Source: an uncultured Eubacteriaceae bacterium (GTDB lineage Bacteria; Bacillota; Clostridia; Lachnospirales; CAG-274). Taken from it: a stretch of 64,000 nucleotides of DNA. The stretch lies in contig CAMMIW010000010.1 in the NCBI GenBank assembly GCA_946497035.1, positions 1 to 64,000 of the forward strand. The letters run 5' to 3'. The notes beneath the pieces were generated by a model that saw nothing but the letters and a program-made list of their open reading frames with translations, searched no databases and had not been told where the DNA came from. Below are positions 11,121 to 20,436 of the stretch, in pieces; positions within the stretch are counted from its first letter, which is position 1; every line of letters begins with the position of its first letter. Both the position numbers and the translations under genes were made by a program.

Positions 11121-12044
11121 ATGTTAAAAAGAAAAGATTTGTTAGAGATAAAATCTTTATCAGAAGACGAAATTTTATCTATATTACATACTGCTAAAGA
11201 TATGAAACAAAAAATAGATAATACAGCTCTTAGAAGCCAAGAGCTAAAAAATAAAAGTGTTGTTACTTTGTTTTATGAAAACAGCACAAGAACAAAAATG
11301 TCTTTTATGTTAGCGGCCGATTATTTAGGTGCAAAACCAGAAGATTTAGGTATAGCTACAAGTAGCGTTAATAAAGGTGAAAGCCTTATAGATACAGGTG
11401 TTACATTAGACCAAATGGGCATAAATGCTATGATAATAAGACATTCTTTAACAGGGGCTAGCCATTTGTTAGCTAAAAATGTTGATGCTTGTGTTATAAA
11501 CGCAGGAGATGGTAGCAATGAACATCCAACTCAAGCACTTTTAGATATGTATAGCATATTAGAAGAAAAGGGCAAAATAGAAGGGCTTAATATTTCTATA
11601 ATAGGAGATATTGCCAATAGCCGTGTAGCTAGAAGTAATGTTTTTGGACTTACAAAACTAGGAGCTAATGTTACTCTTGCAGGGCCTTCTACATTAGTAT
11701 CTAAAAATATGGAAACATTATCTAAAAACGTTAAAGTTGTTAATAATATAGAAGAAGGAATTAAAAATGCAGATGTTATAATGGGGCTTAGGGTACAATT
11801 TGAAAGACAAAAAACAATGCCTTTTCCTAATACTAGAGAATATCATCAATTTTTTGGCCTTAAAAAAGATATGTTAGCTATAGCTAAAGAAGATGTTACT
11901 ATTATGCATCCAGGTCCTGTAAATAGAGGGGTTGAGCTTAGCACAGATGTTATAGATGGTAAAAACTCTATAATAAATGAACAAGTTAAAAATGGTGTTG
12001 CGGTTAGAATGGCTATATTAAAGCTATTATTAGAAAATAGATAG
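11121..12044 (+). CDS. pyrB: Aspartate carbamoyltransferase catalytic subunit
   Basis: Condenses carbamoyl phosphate with L-aspartate to N-carbamoyl-aspartate, the first committed step of pyrimidine synthesis. 307 residues, the normal length. The carbamoyl-phosphate signature FYENSTRTKMSF, HPTQALLDMYS and MHPGPVNRGVEL are present. The start is the ATG at 11121, with AGGAGG 9 bases upstream. Extending the frame upstream would run through the T tract of the attenuator, so longer starts are wrong. No pyrI regulatory-subunit gene follows, so the enzyme is probably the unregulated catalytic trimer type, with control falling on transcription. Confidence 0.97.
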   Translation: MLKRKDLLEIKSLSEDEILSILHTAKDMKQKIDNTALRSQELKNKSVVTLFYENSTRTKMSFMLAADYLGAKPEDLGIATSSVNKGESLIDTGVTLDQMGINAMIIRHSLTGASHLLAKNVDACVINAGDGSNEHPTQALLDMYSILEEKGKIEGLNISIIGDIANSRVARSNVFGLTKLGANVTLAGPSTLVSKNMETLSKNVKVVNNIEEGIKNADVIMGLRVQFERQKTMPFPNTREYHQFFGLKKDMLAIAKEDVTIMHPGPVNRGVELSTDVIDGKNSIINEQVKNGVAVRMAILKLLLENR

Positions 12045-12070
12045 TATATTTAAGACAAGGAGAATAATAT

Positions 12071-13369
12071 ATGAATATATTAATAAAAAATGGTAGACTT
12101 ATTGATCCATTTAACAATATTGATGAAAAAATGGATATATTAGTAAGTAATGGTATTGTTGCTAAAGTGGCAGAAAATATAACAGCAGATGTTGACAAAA
12201 TAATAGATGCTAATAATATGTGGGTTACTCCTGGTCTTATAGATTTACACGTACATCTTAGGGAGCCAGGATATGAGCATAAAGAAACTATAGCAACAGG
12301 TACAAGAAGTGCGGTTATGGGCGGGTTTACTACTATTTGTTGTATGCCAAACACTAAGCCTGTTACAGATAATGAAATTTTAGTAGAATATATAAAAATG
12401 AAGGCAGATCGTGAAGGGGTATGTAAAGTTTTACCTGTTGGTGCTATAACAGTAGGACAAAAAGGAGAAAACCTTGCAGATATTGGTAAAATGGCAAATG
12501 CTGGAGCTTGTGCTATATCTGAAGATGGATTTACCGTTGAAAATGCATCACTTATGAAAACGGCTATAAAATATGCCCAAATGTTTGATATACCTGTGTT
12601 TTCACATTGTGAAGATGTAACTTTAGCAGGTGGTTGTATGAACGCAGGAGATACGGCTACAAAGCTTGGTTTAAAAGGTATAAGTAATGAAAGCGAAGAC
12701 GTTATCGTATCTAGAGATATTATACTTGCAGATAGCTTAAAAGCTCCTATACATCTTTGCCATATAAGCACAAAAGGTTCAGTTGATTTAATAAAAGAGG
12801 CTAAAGCTAGAGGCTCTAAAGTTACGGCAGAGGCTGCTCCACATCATTTTACTCTTGTAGATGAGGATATTACAGATTATGATGGAAACTTTAAAATGAA
12901 CCCACCTTTAAGAAGTATACAAGATAGAGCGGCTATTATAGAAGGTTTGAAAAATGATACAATTGAGGTTATAGCAACAGATCACGCTCCACATCATATA
13001 GACGAAAAAAATTGTGAATTTGAGCGTGCTTTAAATGGTATTGTTGGTCTTGAAACTGCTCTTAGCCTTAGTATATCTGAGCTTGTTGAAAAAGGAGTTT
13101 TAACACCATTTAAAATGATTGAAAAACTTACAAAAAATCCTGCTCAAGTTTTAAGAAGAAAAGATTTAGGTCATTTATCTGTGGGAGCTAATGCAGATAT
13201 TACTATAATAGATCCTAATATTAAATATAAAATAAATGTTGAAAAATTTTTATCTAAAGGTAAAAATAGTCCTTTTAATGATAGAGAAGTAACAGGAAAA
13301 GTTTTATATACGTTAGTTAATGGTAAAATAATAGTAGAAAATGGACAACTTAGAGAGGAGTTTAAATAG
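12071..13369 (+). CDS. pyrC: Dihydroorotase
   Basis: Cyclises carbamoyl-aspartate to dihydroorotate, the third step of the pathway. 432 residues, the class I (amidohydrolase) length. Zinc ligands appear in DLHVHLREPG near the N-terminus, with FSHCED and HLCHIST in the middle and the catalytic Asp in ATDHAPHH. SD ACAAGGAGAA precedes the ATG. The stop TAG shares its G with the GTG start of pyrF, so translation is coupled. Confidence 0.97.
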   Translation: MNILIKNGRLIDPFNNIDEKMDILVSNGIVAKVAENITADVDKIIDANNMWVTPGLIDLHVHLREPGYEHKETIATGTRSAVMGGFTTICCMPNTKPVTDNEILVEYIKMKADREGVCKVLPVGAITVGQKGENLADIGKMANAGACAISEDGFTVENASLMKTAIKYAQMFDIPVFSHCEDVTLAGGCMNAGDTATKLGLKGISNESEDVIVSRDIILADSLKAPIHLCHISTKGSVDLIKEAKARGSKVTAEAAPHHFTLVDEDITDYDGNFKMNPPLRSIQDRAAIIEGLKNDTIEVIATDHAPHHIDEKNCEFERALNGIVGLETALSLSISELVEKGVLTPFKMIEKLTKNPAQVLRRKDLGHLSVGANADITIIDPNIKYKINVEKFLSKGKNSPFNDREVTGKVLYTLVNGKIIVENGQLREEFK

Positions 13370-14283
13370 TGGTTATTGATAAGCTTATAAATAAGATTAA
13401 AGAAACAGGTAACCCTACCGTTGTAGGCTTAGATCCTAGATTAGATTATATACCTAGCTTTATTATAGAGGAAAAATATGAAAAATATGGACATAGTTTA
13501 AAGGCAGTAGCAGAGGCTATGTATGATTTTAATAAATATATTATAGATGAAATTTATGATCTCATACCAGCTGTTAAACCTCAAATAGCAATGTATGAGA
13601 GATATGGGTTAGAAGGTATAGAAGCATATTTAAAAACTATTGAATATGCTAAAGAAAAAGGGTTAATTATTATAGGAGATATTAAAAGAAGTGATATAGC
13701 ATCTACCGCAGAAGCTTACTCTGACGGTCATATAGGAAGAACTGTTGTAAAAGAAAATAGCTTTGATGTATTTAAACAAGATTTTATTACACTTAATCCT
13801 TATTTAGGTTCTGATAGTATTGTACCATTTTTAGAAGATTGTAAAAAATATGAAAAAGGCTTATTTATATTAGCTAAAACATCTAATCCGAATAGTGGAG
13901 AAATACAAGATTTATTAGTAGATGGTAAACCTTTATATGAAAAAATAGGTAGCCTTATTGATAAATGGGGCAATGAGCTTATAGGTGAAAATGGCTATAG
14001 CGAAGTTGGAGCGGTTGTTGGAGCTACTCATAAAGAGCAAGCTAAAAGGCTTAGAGAGATAATGCCTAAAAGCTTTTTCCTTGTGCCTGGATATGGGGCT
14101 CAAGGTGGTAAAGCAGAAGATTTAGCTGTATGTTTCGATAAAAATGGTCTTGGTGCTATTATAAATTCTTCGAGAGGTATTATAGCTAACCATATTAAAG
14201 AAAATATAGATGGTAAAGACTTTGCTAAAGCTAGTAGACAGGCAGTTATTGAGATGAAAGAAGATTTAAGGAGGTGCATTTAA
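13369..14283 (+). CDS. pyrF: Orotidine 5'-phosphate decarboxylase
   Basis: Decarboxylates OMP to UMP, the last step of the pathway. 304 residues, the longer type 2 form rather than the 230-residue B. subtilis form. VVGLDPRLDYIP and the catalytic IIGDIKRSDI (Asp-x-Lys-x-x-Asp) are visible, and the phosphate-binding end reads LVPGYGAQGG and INSSRGI. The start is a GTG overlapping the pyrC stop by one base, with AGAGAGGAG upstream. Confidence 0.95.
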   Translation: MVIDKLINKIKETGNPTVVGLDPRLDYIPSFIIEEKYEKYGHSLKAVAEAMYDFNKYIIDEIYDLIPAVKPQIAMYERYGLEGIEAYLKTIEYAKEKGLIIIGDIKRSDIASTAEAYSDGHIGRTVVKENSFDVFKQDFITLNPYLGSDSIVPFLEDCKKYEKGLFILAKTSNPNSGEIQDLLVDGKPLYEKIGSLIDKWGNELIGENGYSEVGAVVGATHKEQAKRLREIMPKSFFLVPGYGAQGGKAEDLAVCFDKNGLGAIINSSRGIIANHIKENIDGKDFAKASRQAVIEMKEDLRRCI

Positions 14284-15363
14284 TTGTATAAAAAATCTAT
14301 TAAAGCACAATTAATATTAGAAAATGGTAAAGTTTTTAATGGAAAAGCTTTTGGATATATAAAAGAAACTGTTGGAGAGGTTGTTTTTACAACAGGTATG
14401 ACAGGCTATCAAGAAACCCTTACAGACCCATCTTTTGCAGGACAAATAGTTACTATGACATATCCTCTCATAGGTAATTATGGTATTAATTTAGAAGATA
14501 TGGAAAGTATAAAACCATTTTTAAAAGGTTTTGTTGTTAGAGAAAAATGTGATTTACCTAACAATTGGCGTTGTGAGATGGAGCTTGATGGATTTTTAAA
14601 CCAACACAAAATAATGGGCATAGAGGGCATAGATACTAGAGCATTAACAAGAACTTTGAGAGATAGCGGAACAATGAGAGGTATTATTACTACTAGGGAT
14701 GATTTAACACCTTCTCAAATAAAACAAAAATTTGATACATATACTAATAAAAATGCCGTAAAAGAAGTTACTATACCAGAAAAATATACTATAAATGGTA
14801 ATGGAACTCATTTGGCCGTTTTAGATTGTGGCATAAAAAAAGGTATTTTAAAAGAGCTTGAAAAAAGAGGTTGTAAACTTAGTGTATTTCCTGCTTTTGC
14901 AACTTATGAAGAAATTATGGAAGTAAATCCAGATGCAATATTTTTAGGCAATGGCCCTGGTGATCCTAAAGATATACCAACAGTTGTAGATGTAGTTAAA
15001 AAACTTATCGATACTAAAATTCCTGTTTTAGGTATTTGTTTAGGCCATCAAATTTTAGGTTTAGCTTTAGGTTGTAACACAAAAAGATTAAAATTTGGAC
15101 ATCATGGAGGCAATCACCCTGTTAAAGATTTAAAAACAGGTAATGTTTTTATAACTTCACAAAACCACGAATTTGTTGTTTGTGATTTATCAGATGATGT
15201 AGAACCTACATTTATAAACGTAAATGATGGTAGTATAGAAGGTATTAGACATAAAACTAAGCCTATTTATAGTGTTCAGTTTCACCCAGAGGCTAATCCA
15301 GGGCCTTTAGATATGCAATTTTTATTTGATAGATTTTTAAAAATTATAGAGGAGGGTAAATAG
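14284..15363 (+). CDS. carA: Carbamoyl-phosphate synthase small (glutaminase) subunit
   Basis: Hydrolyses glutamine and passes ammonia to CarB. 359 residues. The N-terminal CarA domain has [20 protein letters not shown]. The C-terminal class I glutamine amidotransferase domain has the nucleophile Cys in GICLGHQI and the His/Glu pair in FHPEANPGP. The start is TTG, immediately after the pyrF TAA, with AAGGAGG about 9 bases upstream. Placement inside the pyr operon suggests this copy serves pyrimidine synthesis, though arginine synthesis may share it. Confidence 0.96.
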   Translation: MYKKSIKAQLILENGKVFNGKAFGYIKETVGEVVFTTGMTGYQETLTDPSFAGQIVTMTYPLIGNYGINLEDMESIKPFLKGFVVREKCDLPNNWRCEMELDGFLNQHKIMGIEGIDTRALTRTLRDSGTMRGIITTRDDLTPSQIKQKFDTYTNKNAVKEVTIPEKYTINGNGTHLAVLDCGIKKGILKELEKRGCKLSVFPAFATYEEIMEVNPDAIFLGNGPGDPKDIPTVVDVVKKLIDTKIPVLGICLGHQILGLALGCNTKRLKFGHHGGNHPVKDLKTGNVFITSQNHEFVVCDLSDDVEPTFINVNDGSIEGIRHKTKPIYSVQFHPEANPGPLDMQFLFDRFLKIIEEGK

Positions 15364-15364
15364 T

Positions 15365-18300
15365 ATGCCAAAAGATATATCTATTAAAAAGGTGCTTGTT
15401 ATAGGTTCAGGGCCTATCGTTATAGGACAAGCAGCCGAATTTGACTACTCAGGAACACAGGCAGTTTCTTCTTTTAAAGAAGAGGGTATAGAGGTTGTTT
15501 TAGTAAACTCTAACCCTGCAACTATTATGACAGATATAGGTATGGCACACTATACTTATATAGAGCCTCTTAATATAGACTTTTTAGAAAAAGTTATAGC
15601 TAAAGAAAGGCCAGATAGCATAATAGCAGGTATGGGAGGACAAACAGGCCTAAACCTTGCTTGTGAGCTTTATGATAAAGGTATTTTAGATAAATATCAC
15701 GTTAGGGTAATAGGTACATCTATTGACTCTATAAAAGAGGGTGAAGATAGAGATAGCTTTAAAAAGCTTATGGAAAGAACTAATCAACCTATTATTGAAA
15801 GTAAAATAATAACAGACCTTGAAGACGGTGTAGAATTTGCTAAAAAAATAGGTTATCCTGTTATAATAAGACCTGCTTATACTCTTGGTGGTACAGGTGG
15901 TGGTATAGCCGAAAATGAAGATGAATTTAGAGAAATTTGTGCACAAGGTTTACATTTTAGCCGTGTAGGACAAGTTTTAATTGAAAAAAGTATAAAAGGT
16001 TGGAAAGAAATAGAATTTGAAGTTATAAGAGATGGTGCTGGGAATTGTATAACTGTTTGTAGTATGGAAAATGTAGACCCAGTAGGTGTTCATACAGGAG
16101 ATAGTATAGTAGTAGCTCCAGCTCAAACTTTAACAGATAGAGAATATCAAATGCTTAGAACGGCCGCTATTAATATTATTAATTCTATTGAGATAAAAGG
16201 TGGTTGTAACGTTCAATTTGCTTTAGACCCTAATAGCTATAACTATGCAGTTATTGAAATTAACCCTCGTGTTAGCCGTTCATCTGCCTTAGCATCTAAA
16301 GCTACTGGTTATCCTATAGCTAAAGTTGCGGCTAAAATAGCTTTAGGATATAATTTAGATGAGATTAAAAATGAGGTGACAGGTAAAACTTTTGCTTGTT
16401 TTGAGCCTACTCTTGATTATGTTGTTTTAAAAATACCTAGATGGCCTTTTGATAAATTTTATGGAGCTAAAAGAACTCTTGGTACTAAAATGATGGCAAC
16501 AGGTGAGGTTATGGCTATTGCTAATAACTTTGAAATGGCTCTTTTAAAAGGGGTACGTTCTCTTGAAATAGGTCAATATGGACTTGAAAGAAAATCTAGC
16601 ACAAATAGAGATTTAGAAGAACTTAAAAAGCGTGTGCAAGTGCCTGATGATGAAAGACTTTTTGACTTAGCCGAAATGCTTAGAAGAAATTATCGTGTAG
16701 AAAAAGTTTGTGAAATAACAGGAATGGATCCATTTTTTGTAAATAAAATTAAAGGTATTGTAGATATGGAAGAGGCATTGAAAGAAATGTCTATACAAGA
16801 TTTAGATGCAGATACTTTAAGATATTATAAAGAAAAAGGGTTTTCAGATAAAGTTATAGCTAAATATTTAAATGTTCAACCGCCTAAAATTTATGAGCTT
16901 AGAAAACAATTTAACATTATACCAGTTTATAAAATGGTTGATACTTGTGCAGGAGAGTTTGAAGCAGTTACACCTTATTATTATTCAACTTATGATGAAG
17001 AAAATGAGGCTATATCAACAGATAAGAAAAAAGTTTTAGTTATAGGTTCTGGCCCTATAAGAATAGGGCAAGGTATAGAATTTGACTATTGTTCTGTACG
17101 TTCTATTATGTCCTTAAAAGATGCAGGTATAGAAACAATAATTGTTAATAATAACCCAGAAACAGTAAGTACAGATTTTGATACTTCTGATAAACTTTAT
17201 TTTGAGCCTTTAACAGAAGAAGATGTTTTGAATATTGTTGAACAAGAAAAACCAAACGGTGTAATATTACAATTTGGTGGACAGACAGCTATTAAACTTG
17301 CCAATTTCTTTGATGAAATGAACATACCTATTTTAGGTACAAAACCAGAACAAATTGATGCGGCAGAAGATAGAGAAAAATTTGATGAAATATTAGAAAG
17401 CTTAGGTATTATCCGTCCTAAAGGTAAAGGTGTTTGGAGCGTTGAAGAAGGGGTTAAAGTAGCTAATGAATTAGGTTTTCCTGTTTTAGTACGTCCTTCT
17501 TATGTTTTAGGTGGACAAGGTATGGAAATAACTTATGAAGAAGAGGGGCTTGTAAAATATTTAACAGATGCCTTTGAAAAAGATAGCAAAAACCCTGTTT
17601 TAATTGATAGATATATAAACGGTAGAGAACTAGAGGTAGATGCTATTTGTGATGGAGAAGATGTATTTATACCAGGTATAATGGAACATCTTGAAAGAGC
17701 AGGGGTTCACTCGGGTGATAGTATTTCTATATATCCACCACAAAATGTAACTGATGAAATTAGAAAAGAAATTATAGAAGTTACTAAAAAAATGGCGGTT
17801 GCTCTTAAAGTAATAGGTATGATTAATATTCAGTTTATTGAATATAAAGGCGAGCTTAATATTATTGAGGTTAACCCTCGCTCTTCAAGAACGGTTCCTT
17901 ATATAAGTAAAGTAACAGGTGTGCCTATTATTGATATTGCTACTAAAGTTATGCTTGGTGAAAAGCTTAAAGATTTAGGTTTAAATACTGAAATAGCAGA
18001 AGAACCTAAAGTGGTTTCTGTTAAAGTGCCTGTTTTCTCAACAGAAAAATTACCACAAGTTGAGGTTAGCTTAGGTCCTGAGATGCGTTCTACAGGTGAA
18101 GTTTTAGGACTTGGATATAACTTACAAAATGCCCTTTATAAAGGATTTATAGCATCAGGTATGAAAATACCTAAAAAAGGTAGCACAATAGTAGCAACTA
18201 TTAGAGATAGAGATCAAGAAAAATTTAAAGATATAGCTAGACGTTTTGATGCTTTAGGTTGTCGTCTTATTGCTACATCAGGTACGGCAAAAGCTATTGA

Positions 18301-18580
18301 AGAAGCAGGTATTAATGTTCAAACTGTTAAAAAAATAAGCGAAGGTGTGCCTAACATTTTAGACATTATAAGAAGTGGTATAGTAGATTTAATTATAGAT
18401 ATACCAGAAAAAGGTAATGATGTTGAAAGTGATGGCTTTAAAATTAGAAGAACTGCCGTTGAAAGTGCCGTAACTCTTATAACTTCTTTAGATACACTAG
18501 TAGCTATTCTTGAAGTTATGGAGAAAGATATAAAATTAGAAGATTTACAATTATTTGATATATCTAAAGATTTAAAATAG
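15365..18580 (+). CDS. carB: Carbamoyl-phosphate synthase large subunit
   Basis: Makes carbamoyl phosphate from bicarbonate, ammonia and two ATP. 1071 residues, full length. Two homologous ATP-grasp halves each begin with the same motif ([15 protein letters not shown] near residue 8 and [15 protein letters not shown] near 554). A C-terminal MGS-like allosteric domain (about 935-1071) starts at [16 protein letters not shown]. In family members this last domain binds UMP/PRPP or ornithine. The gene follows carA by one base. Confidence 0.97.
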   Translation: MPKDISIKKVLVIGSGPIVIGQAAEFDYSGTQAVSSFKEEGIEVVLVNSNPATIMTDIGMAHYTYIEPLNIDFLEKVIAKERPDSIIAGMGGQTGLNLACELYDKGILDKYHVRVIGTSIDSIKEGEDRDSFKKLMERTNQPIIESKIITDLEDGVEFAKKIGYPVIIRPAYTLGGTGGGIAENEDEFREICAQGLHFSRVGQVLIEKSIKGWKEIEFEVIRDGAGNCITVCSMENVDPVGVHTGDSIVVAPAQTLTDREYQMLRTAAINIINSIEIKGGCNVQFALDPNSYNYAVIEINPRVSRSSALASKATGYPIAKVAAKIALGYNLDEIKNEVTGKTFACFEPTLDYVVLKIPRWPFDKFYGAKRTLGTKMMATGEVMAIANNFEMALLKGVRSLEIGQYGLERKSSTNRDLEELKKRVQVPDDERLFDLAEMLRRNYRVEKVCEITGMDPFFVNKIKGIVDMEEALKEMSIQDLDADTLRYYKEKGFSDKVIAKYLNVQPPKIYELRKQFNIIPVYKMVDTCAGEFEAVTPYYYSTYDEENEAISTDKKKVLVIGSGPIRIGQGIEFDYCSVRSIMSLKDAGIETIIVNNNPETVSTDFDTSDKLYFEPLTEEDVLNIVEQEKPNGVILQFGGQTAIKLANFFDEMNIPILGTKPEQIDAAEDREKFDEILESLGIIRPKGKGVWSVEEGVKVANELGFPVLVRPSYVLGGQGMEITYEEEGLVKYLTDAFEKDSKNPVLIDRYINGRELEVDAICDGEDVFIPGIMEHLERAGVHSGDSISIYPPQNVTDEIRKEIIEVTKKMAVALKVIGMINIQFIEYKGELNIIEVNPRSSRTVPYISKVTGVPIIDIATKVMLGEKLKDLGLNTEIAEEPKVVSVKVPVFSTEKLPQVEVSLGPEMRSTGEVLGLGYNLQNALYKGFIASGMKIPKKGSTIVATIRDRDQEKFKDIARRFDALGCRLIATSGTAKAIEEAGINVQTVKKISEGVPNILDIIRSGIVDLIIDIPEKGNDVESDGFKIRRTAVESAVTLITSLDTLVAILEVMEKDIKLEDLQLFDISKDLK

Positions 18581-18606
18581 TTTTTAATAGAAAGGGGTAG
18601 GTAACA

Positions 18607-19371
18607 ATGAAAAAAACAGTAGTAAAAGCTACAATTTTAAAAAATGAGCAAATAGCACCTGATATTTTTGATATGGTTTTACATACTGCTTTAGCTAAAG
18701 ATGCTAAAGCAGGACAATTTGTAAAGTTATATCCTGATAACAATAAAAATTTATTACCACGCCCTATAAGTATTTGTGAAATAGATAAAGAAAAAGAAAC
18801 TTTAAGACTTGTTTATCAAAAAATAGGTGAAGGTACTTGTCTTTTTTCTACTATGAGAAAAGGAGATATTATTAGAGTTTTAGGCAATTGTGGTAACGGT
18901 TATAAGCTTTTTGAAGAAGAAAAAACTCATATTTTTGTGGGTGGTGGAATAGGTGTACCTCCGCTGTTAGAAACTTGTAAACAGGTTAAAGGTAAAAAAA
19001 TTGTTATTTTAGGTTTTAGAACAGGACAATTTTTAAAAGAAGATTTTGAAAAAATAGGTGCTACTGTTTATATAGCAACAGATGATGGCTCTGTAGGTTT
19101 TAAAGGTAACGTTATTCAGCTTATGGAAAAAGAAAATATAGTAGGAGATTATATATATTCTTGTGGCCCAAAACCTATGCTTTCGGCATTAACAGAATAT
19201 GCTAAAGAAAAAAATATTTATACACAAGTTTCTATGGAAGAGAGAATGGCTTGTGGAATAGGTGCTTGCGTTGGTTGTGTTGTAAAAATATTTGAAAATG
19301 GGGAAATTGTAAATAAAAAAGTTTGTAAAGATGGGCCTGTTTTCAATTCTTTAGAGGTGGTATATAAATGA
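18607..19371 (+). CDS. pyrK: Dihydroorotate dehydrogenase B, electron-transfer subunit
   Basis: FAD and [2Fe-2S] subunit that passes electrons from dihydroorotate to NAD+. 254 residues. RPISICEI (flavin binding) and HIFVGGGIGVPPL (NAD/flavin domain) are visible, and the iron-sulfur cysteines lie in MACGIGACVGCVVK plus the later VCKDGPVF. The last bases overlap pyrD (ATGA), so the two subunits are translated as a unit. SD GAAAGGGG precedes the ATG. Confidence 0.96.
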   Translation: MKKTVVKATILKNEQIAPDIFDMVLHTALAKDAKAGQFVKLYPDNNKNLLPRPISICEIDKEKETLRLVYQKIGEGTCLFSTMRKGDIIRVLGNCGNGYKLFEEEKTHIFVGGGIGVPPLLETCKQVKGKKIVILGFRTGQFLKEDFEKIGATVYIATDDGSVGFKGNVIQLMEKENIVGDYIYSCGPKPMLSALTEYAKEKNIYTQVSMEERMACGIGACVGCVVKIFENGEIVNKKVCKDGPVFNSLEVVYK

Positions 19372-20273
19372 AAAATTTAAGTTTTAAAATAGGTAATGTA
19401 GAATTTAAAAACCCTGTAATGACTGCCTCTGGCACATTTGGTAGTGGTAAAGAATATGCAGATTTTGTAGATTTGAATAAACTTGGTGCGGTTGTTGTTA
19501 AAGGTGTTTCTAAAACGGCTTGGACAGGTAACGATACACCTCGTATTGCAGAAGTTTATGGTGGTATGTTAAATAGTGTTGGTTTGCAAAATCCTGGTGT
19601 AGATGTATTTATTAAAGAAGATATACCTTTTTTAAGACAGTTTGATACAAAAATAATTGTAAATGTTTGTGGCCACTCTTTAGATGAATATGTAGAAGTT
19701 ACAAAAAGTTTACAAAATGCAGATGTAGATGCTTTAGAACTAAATATATCTTGTCCTAATGTGGCAGAGGGTTGCCTTAGCTTTGGTACAGATGCTAAAA
19801 TGGTAGAAAAAGTAGTATCTACTGTTAAAAATGTGGCTAAACAACCGCTTATTGTAAAGCTTACCCCTAATGTTACAGATATAACAGAAATTGCAAGGGC
19901 TAGTGAAATAGGTGGGGCAGATGCAATTTCTCTTATTAATACTATTACGGGTATGAAAATAGATATACATAAAAAAAAGCCTGTTTTAGCTAAGAAAATG
20001 GGTGGTATGAGCGGTCCTGCTATTAAGCCTATTGCGGTTAGAATGGTTTATCAAGTAAATAAAGTTGTAAATATACCTATTATTGGTATGGGTGGCATAT
20101 CAAATGGTGATGATGCTATAGAATTTATTTTGGCAGGTGCTAGTGGTGTTGCTGTTGGTACTGCTAACTTTATTAATCCTTATGCCACAATAGATGTTTT
20201 AAATGGTATTGAGGCTTATATGGATAAATATAATATAAAAGATTTAAGAGAAATTAGAGGAATTGTAGATTAA
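19368..20273 (+). CDS. pyrD: Dihydroorotate dehydrogenase B, catalytic subunit
   Basis: Oxidises dihydroorotate to orotate with FMN, class 1B (NAD-dependent, with PyrK). 301 residues. Visible are MTASGTFGSG, the Asn/Cys active-site region LNISCPNV (Cys as the catalytic base of class 1 enzymes) and the FMN phosphate site IGMGGISNGDDA...GASGVAVGTAN. It is the last gene of the operon. pyrE (orotate phosphoribosyltransferase) is not present and must lie elsewhere. Confidence 0.97.
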   Translation: MKNLSFKIGNVEFKNPVMTASGTFGSGKEYADFVDLNKLGAVVVKGVSKTAWTGNDTPRIAEVYGGMLNSVGLQNPGVDVFIKEDIPFLRQFDTKIIVNVCGHSLDEYVEVTKSLQNADVDALELNISCPNVAEGCLSFGTDAKMVEKVVSTVKNVAKQPLIVKLTPNVTDITEIARASEIGGADAISLINTITGMKIDIHKKKPVLAKKMGGMSGPAIKPIAVRMVYQVNKVVNIPIIGMGGISNGDDAIEFILAGASGVAVGTANFINPYATIDVLNGIEAYMDKYNIKDLREIRGIVD

Positions 20274-20330
20274 TATAGATTAGATTTTATATAAATAAAG
20301 GATAATTATTTTAATATTTATATAAAATAA

Positions 20331-20371
20331 AAAAAGACAAAGTTGTAAAATATTTTATACTTTGTCTTTTT
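20331..20371 (+). terminator. Terminator of the pyr operon, shared with convergent pepF
   Basis: AAAAAGACAAAGT pairs with ACTTTGTCTTTTT (13 bp) around a 15-base AT loop. It is symmetric enough to stop transcription from both directions. Confidence 0.85.
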
Positions 20372-20436
20372 ATTTAATTTCTTTTTTTATTAGTTAGATT
20401 TTAAATAAAAGTTTAAGTTTTTATGACTATCCAAGG

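Noticed and set aside
12013-12771. 250-codon open frame opposite pyrC
   Set aside because: Mirror of a well-defined enzyme gene. No ribosome site and no recognisable protein features.
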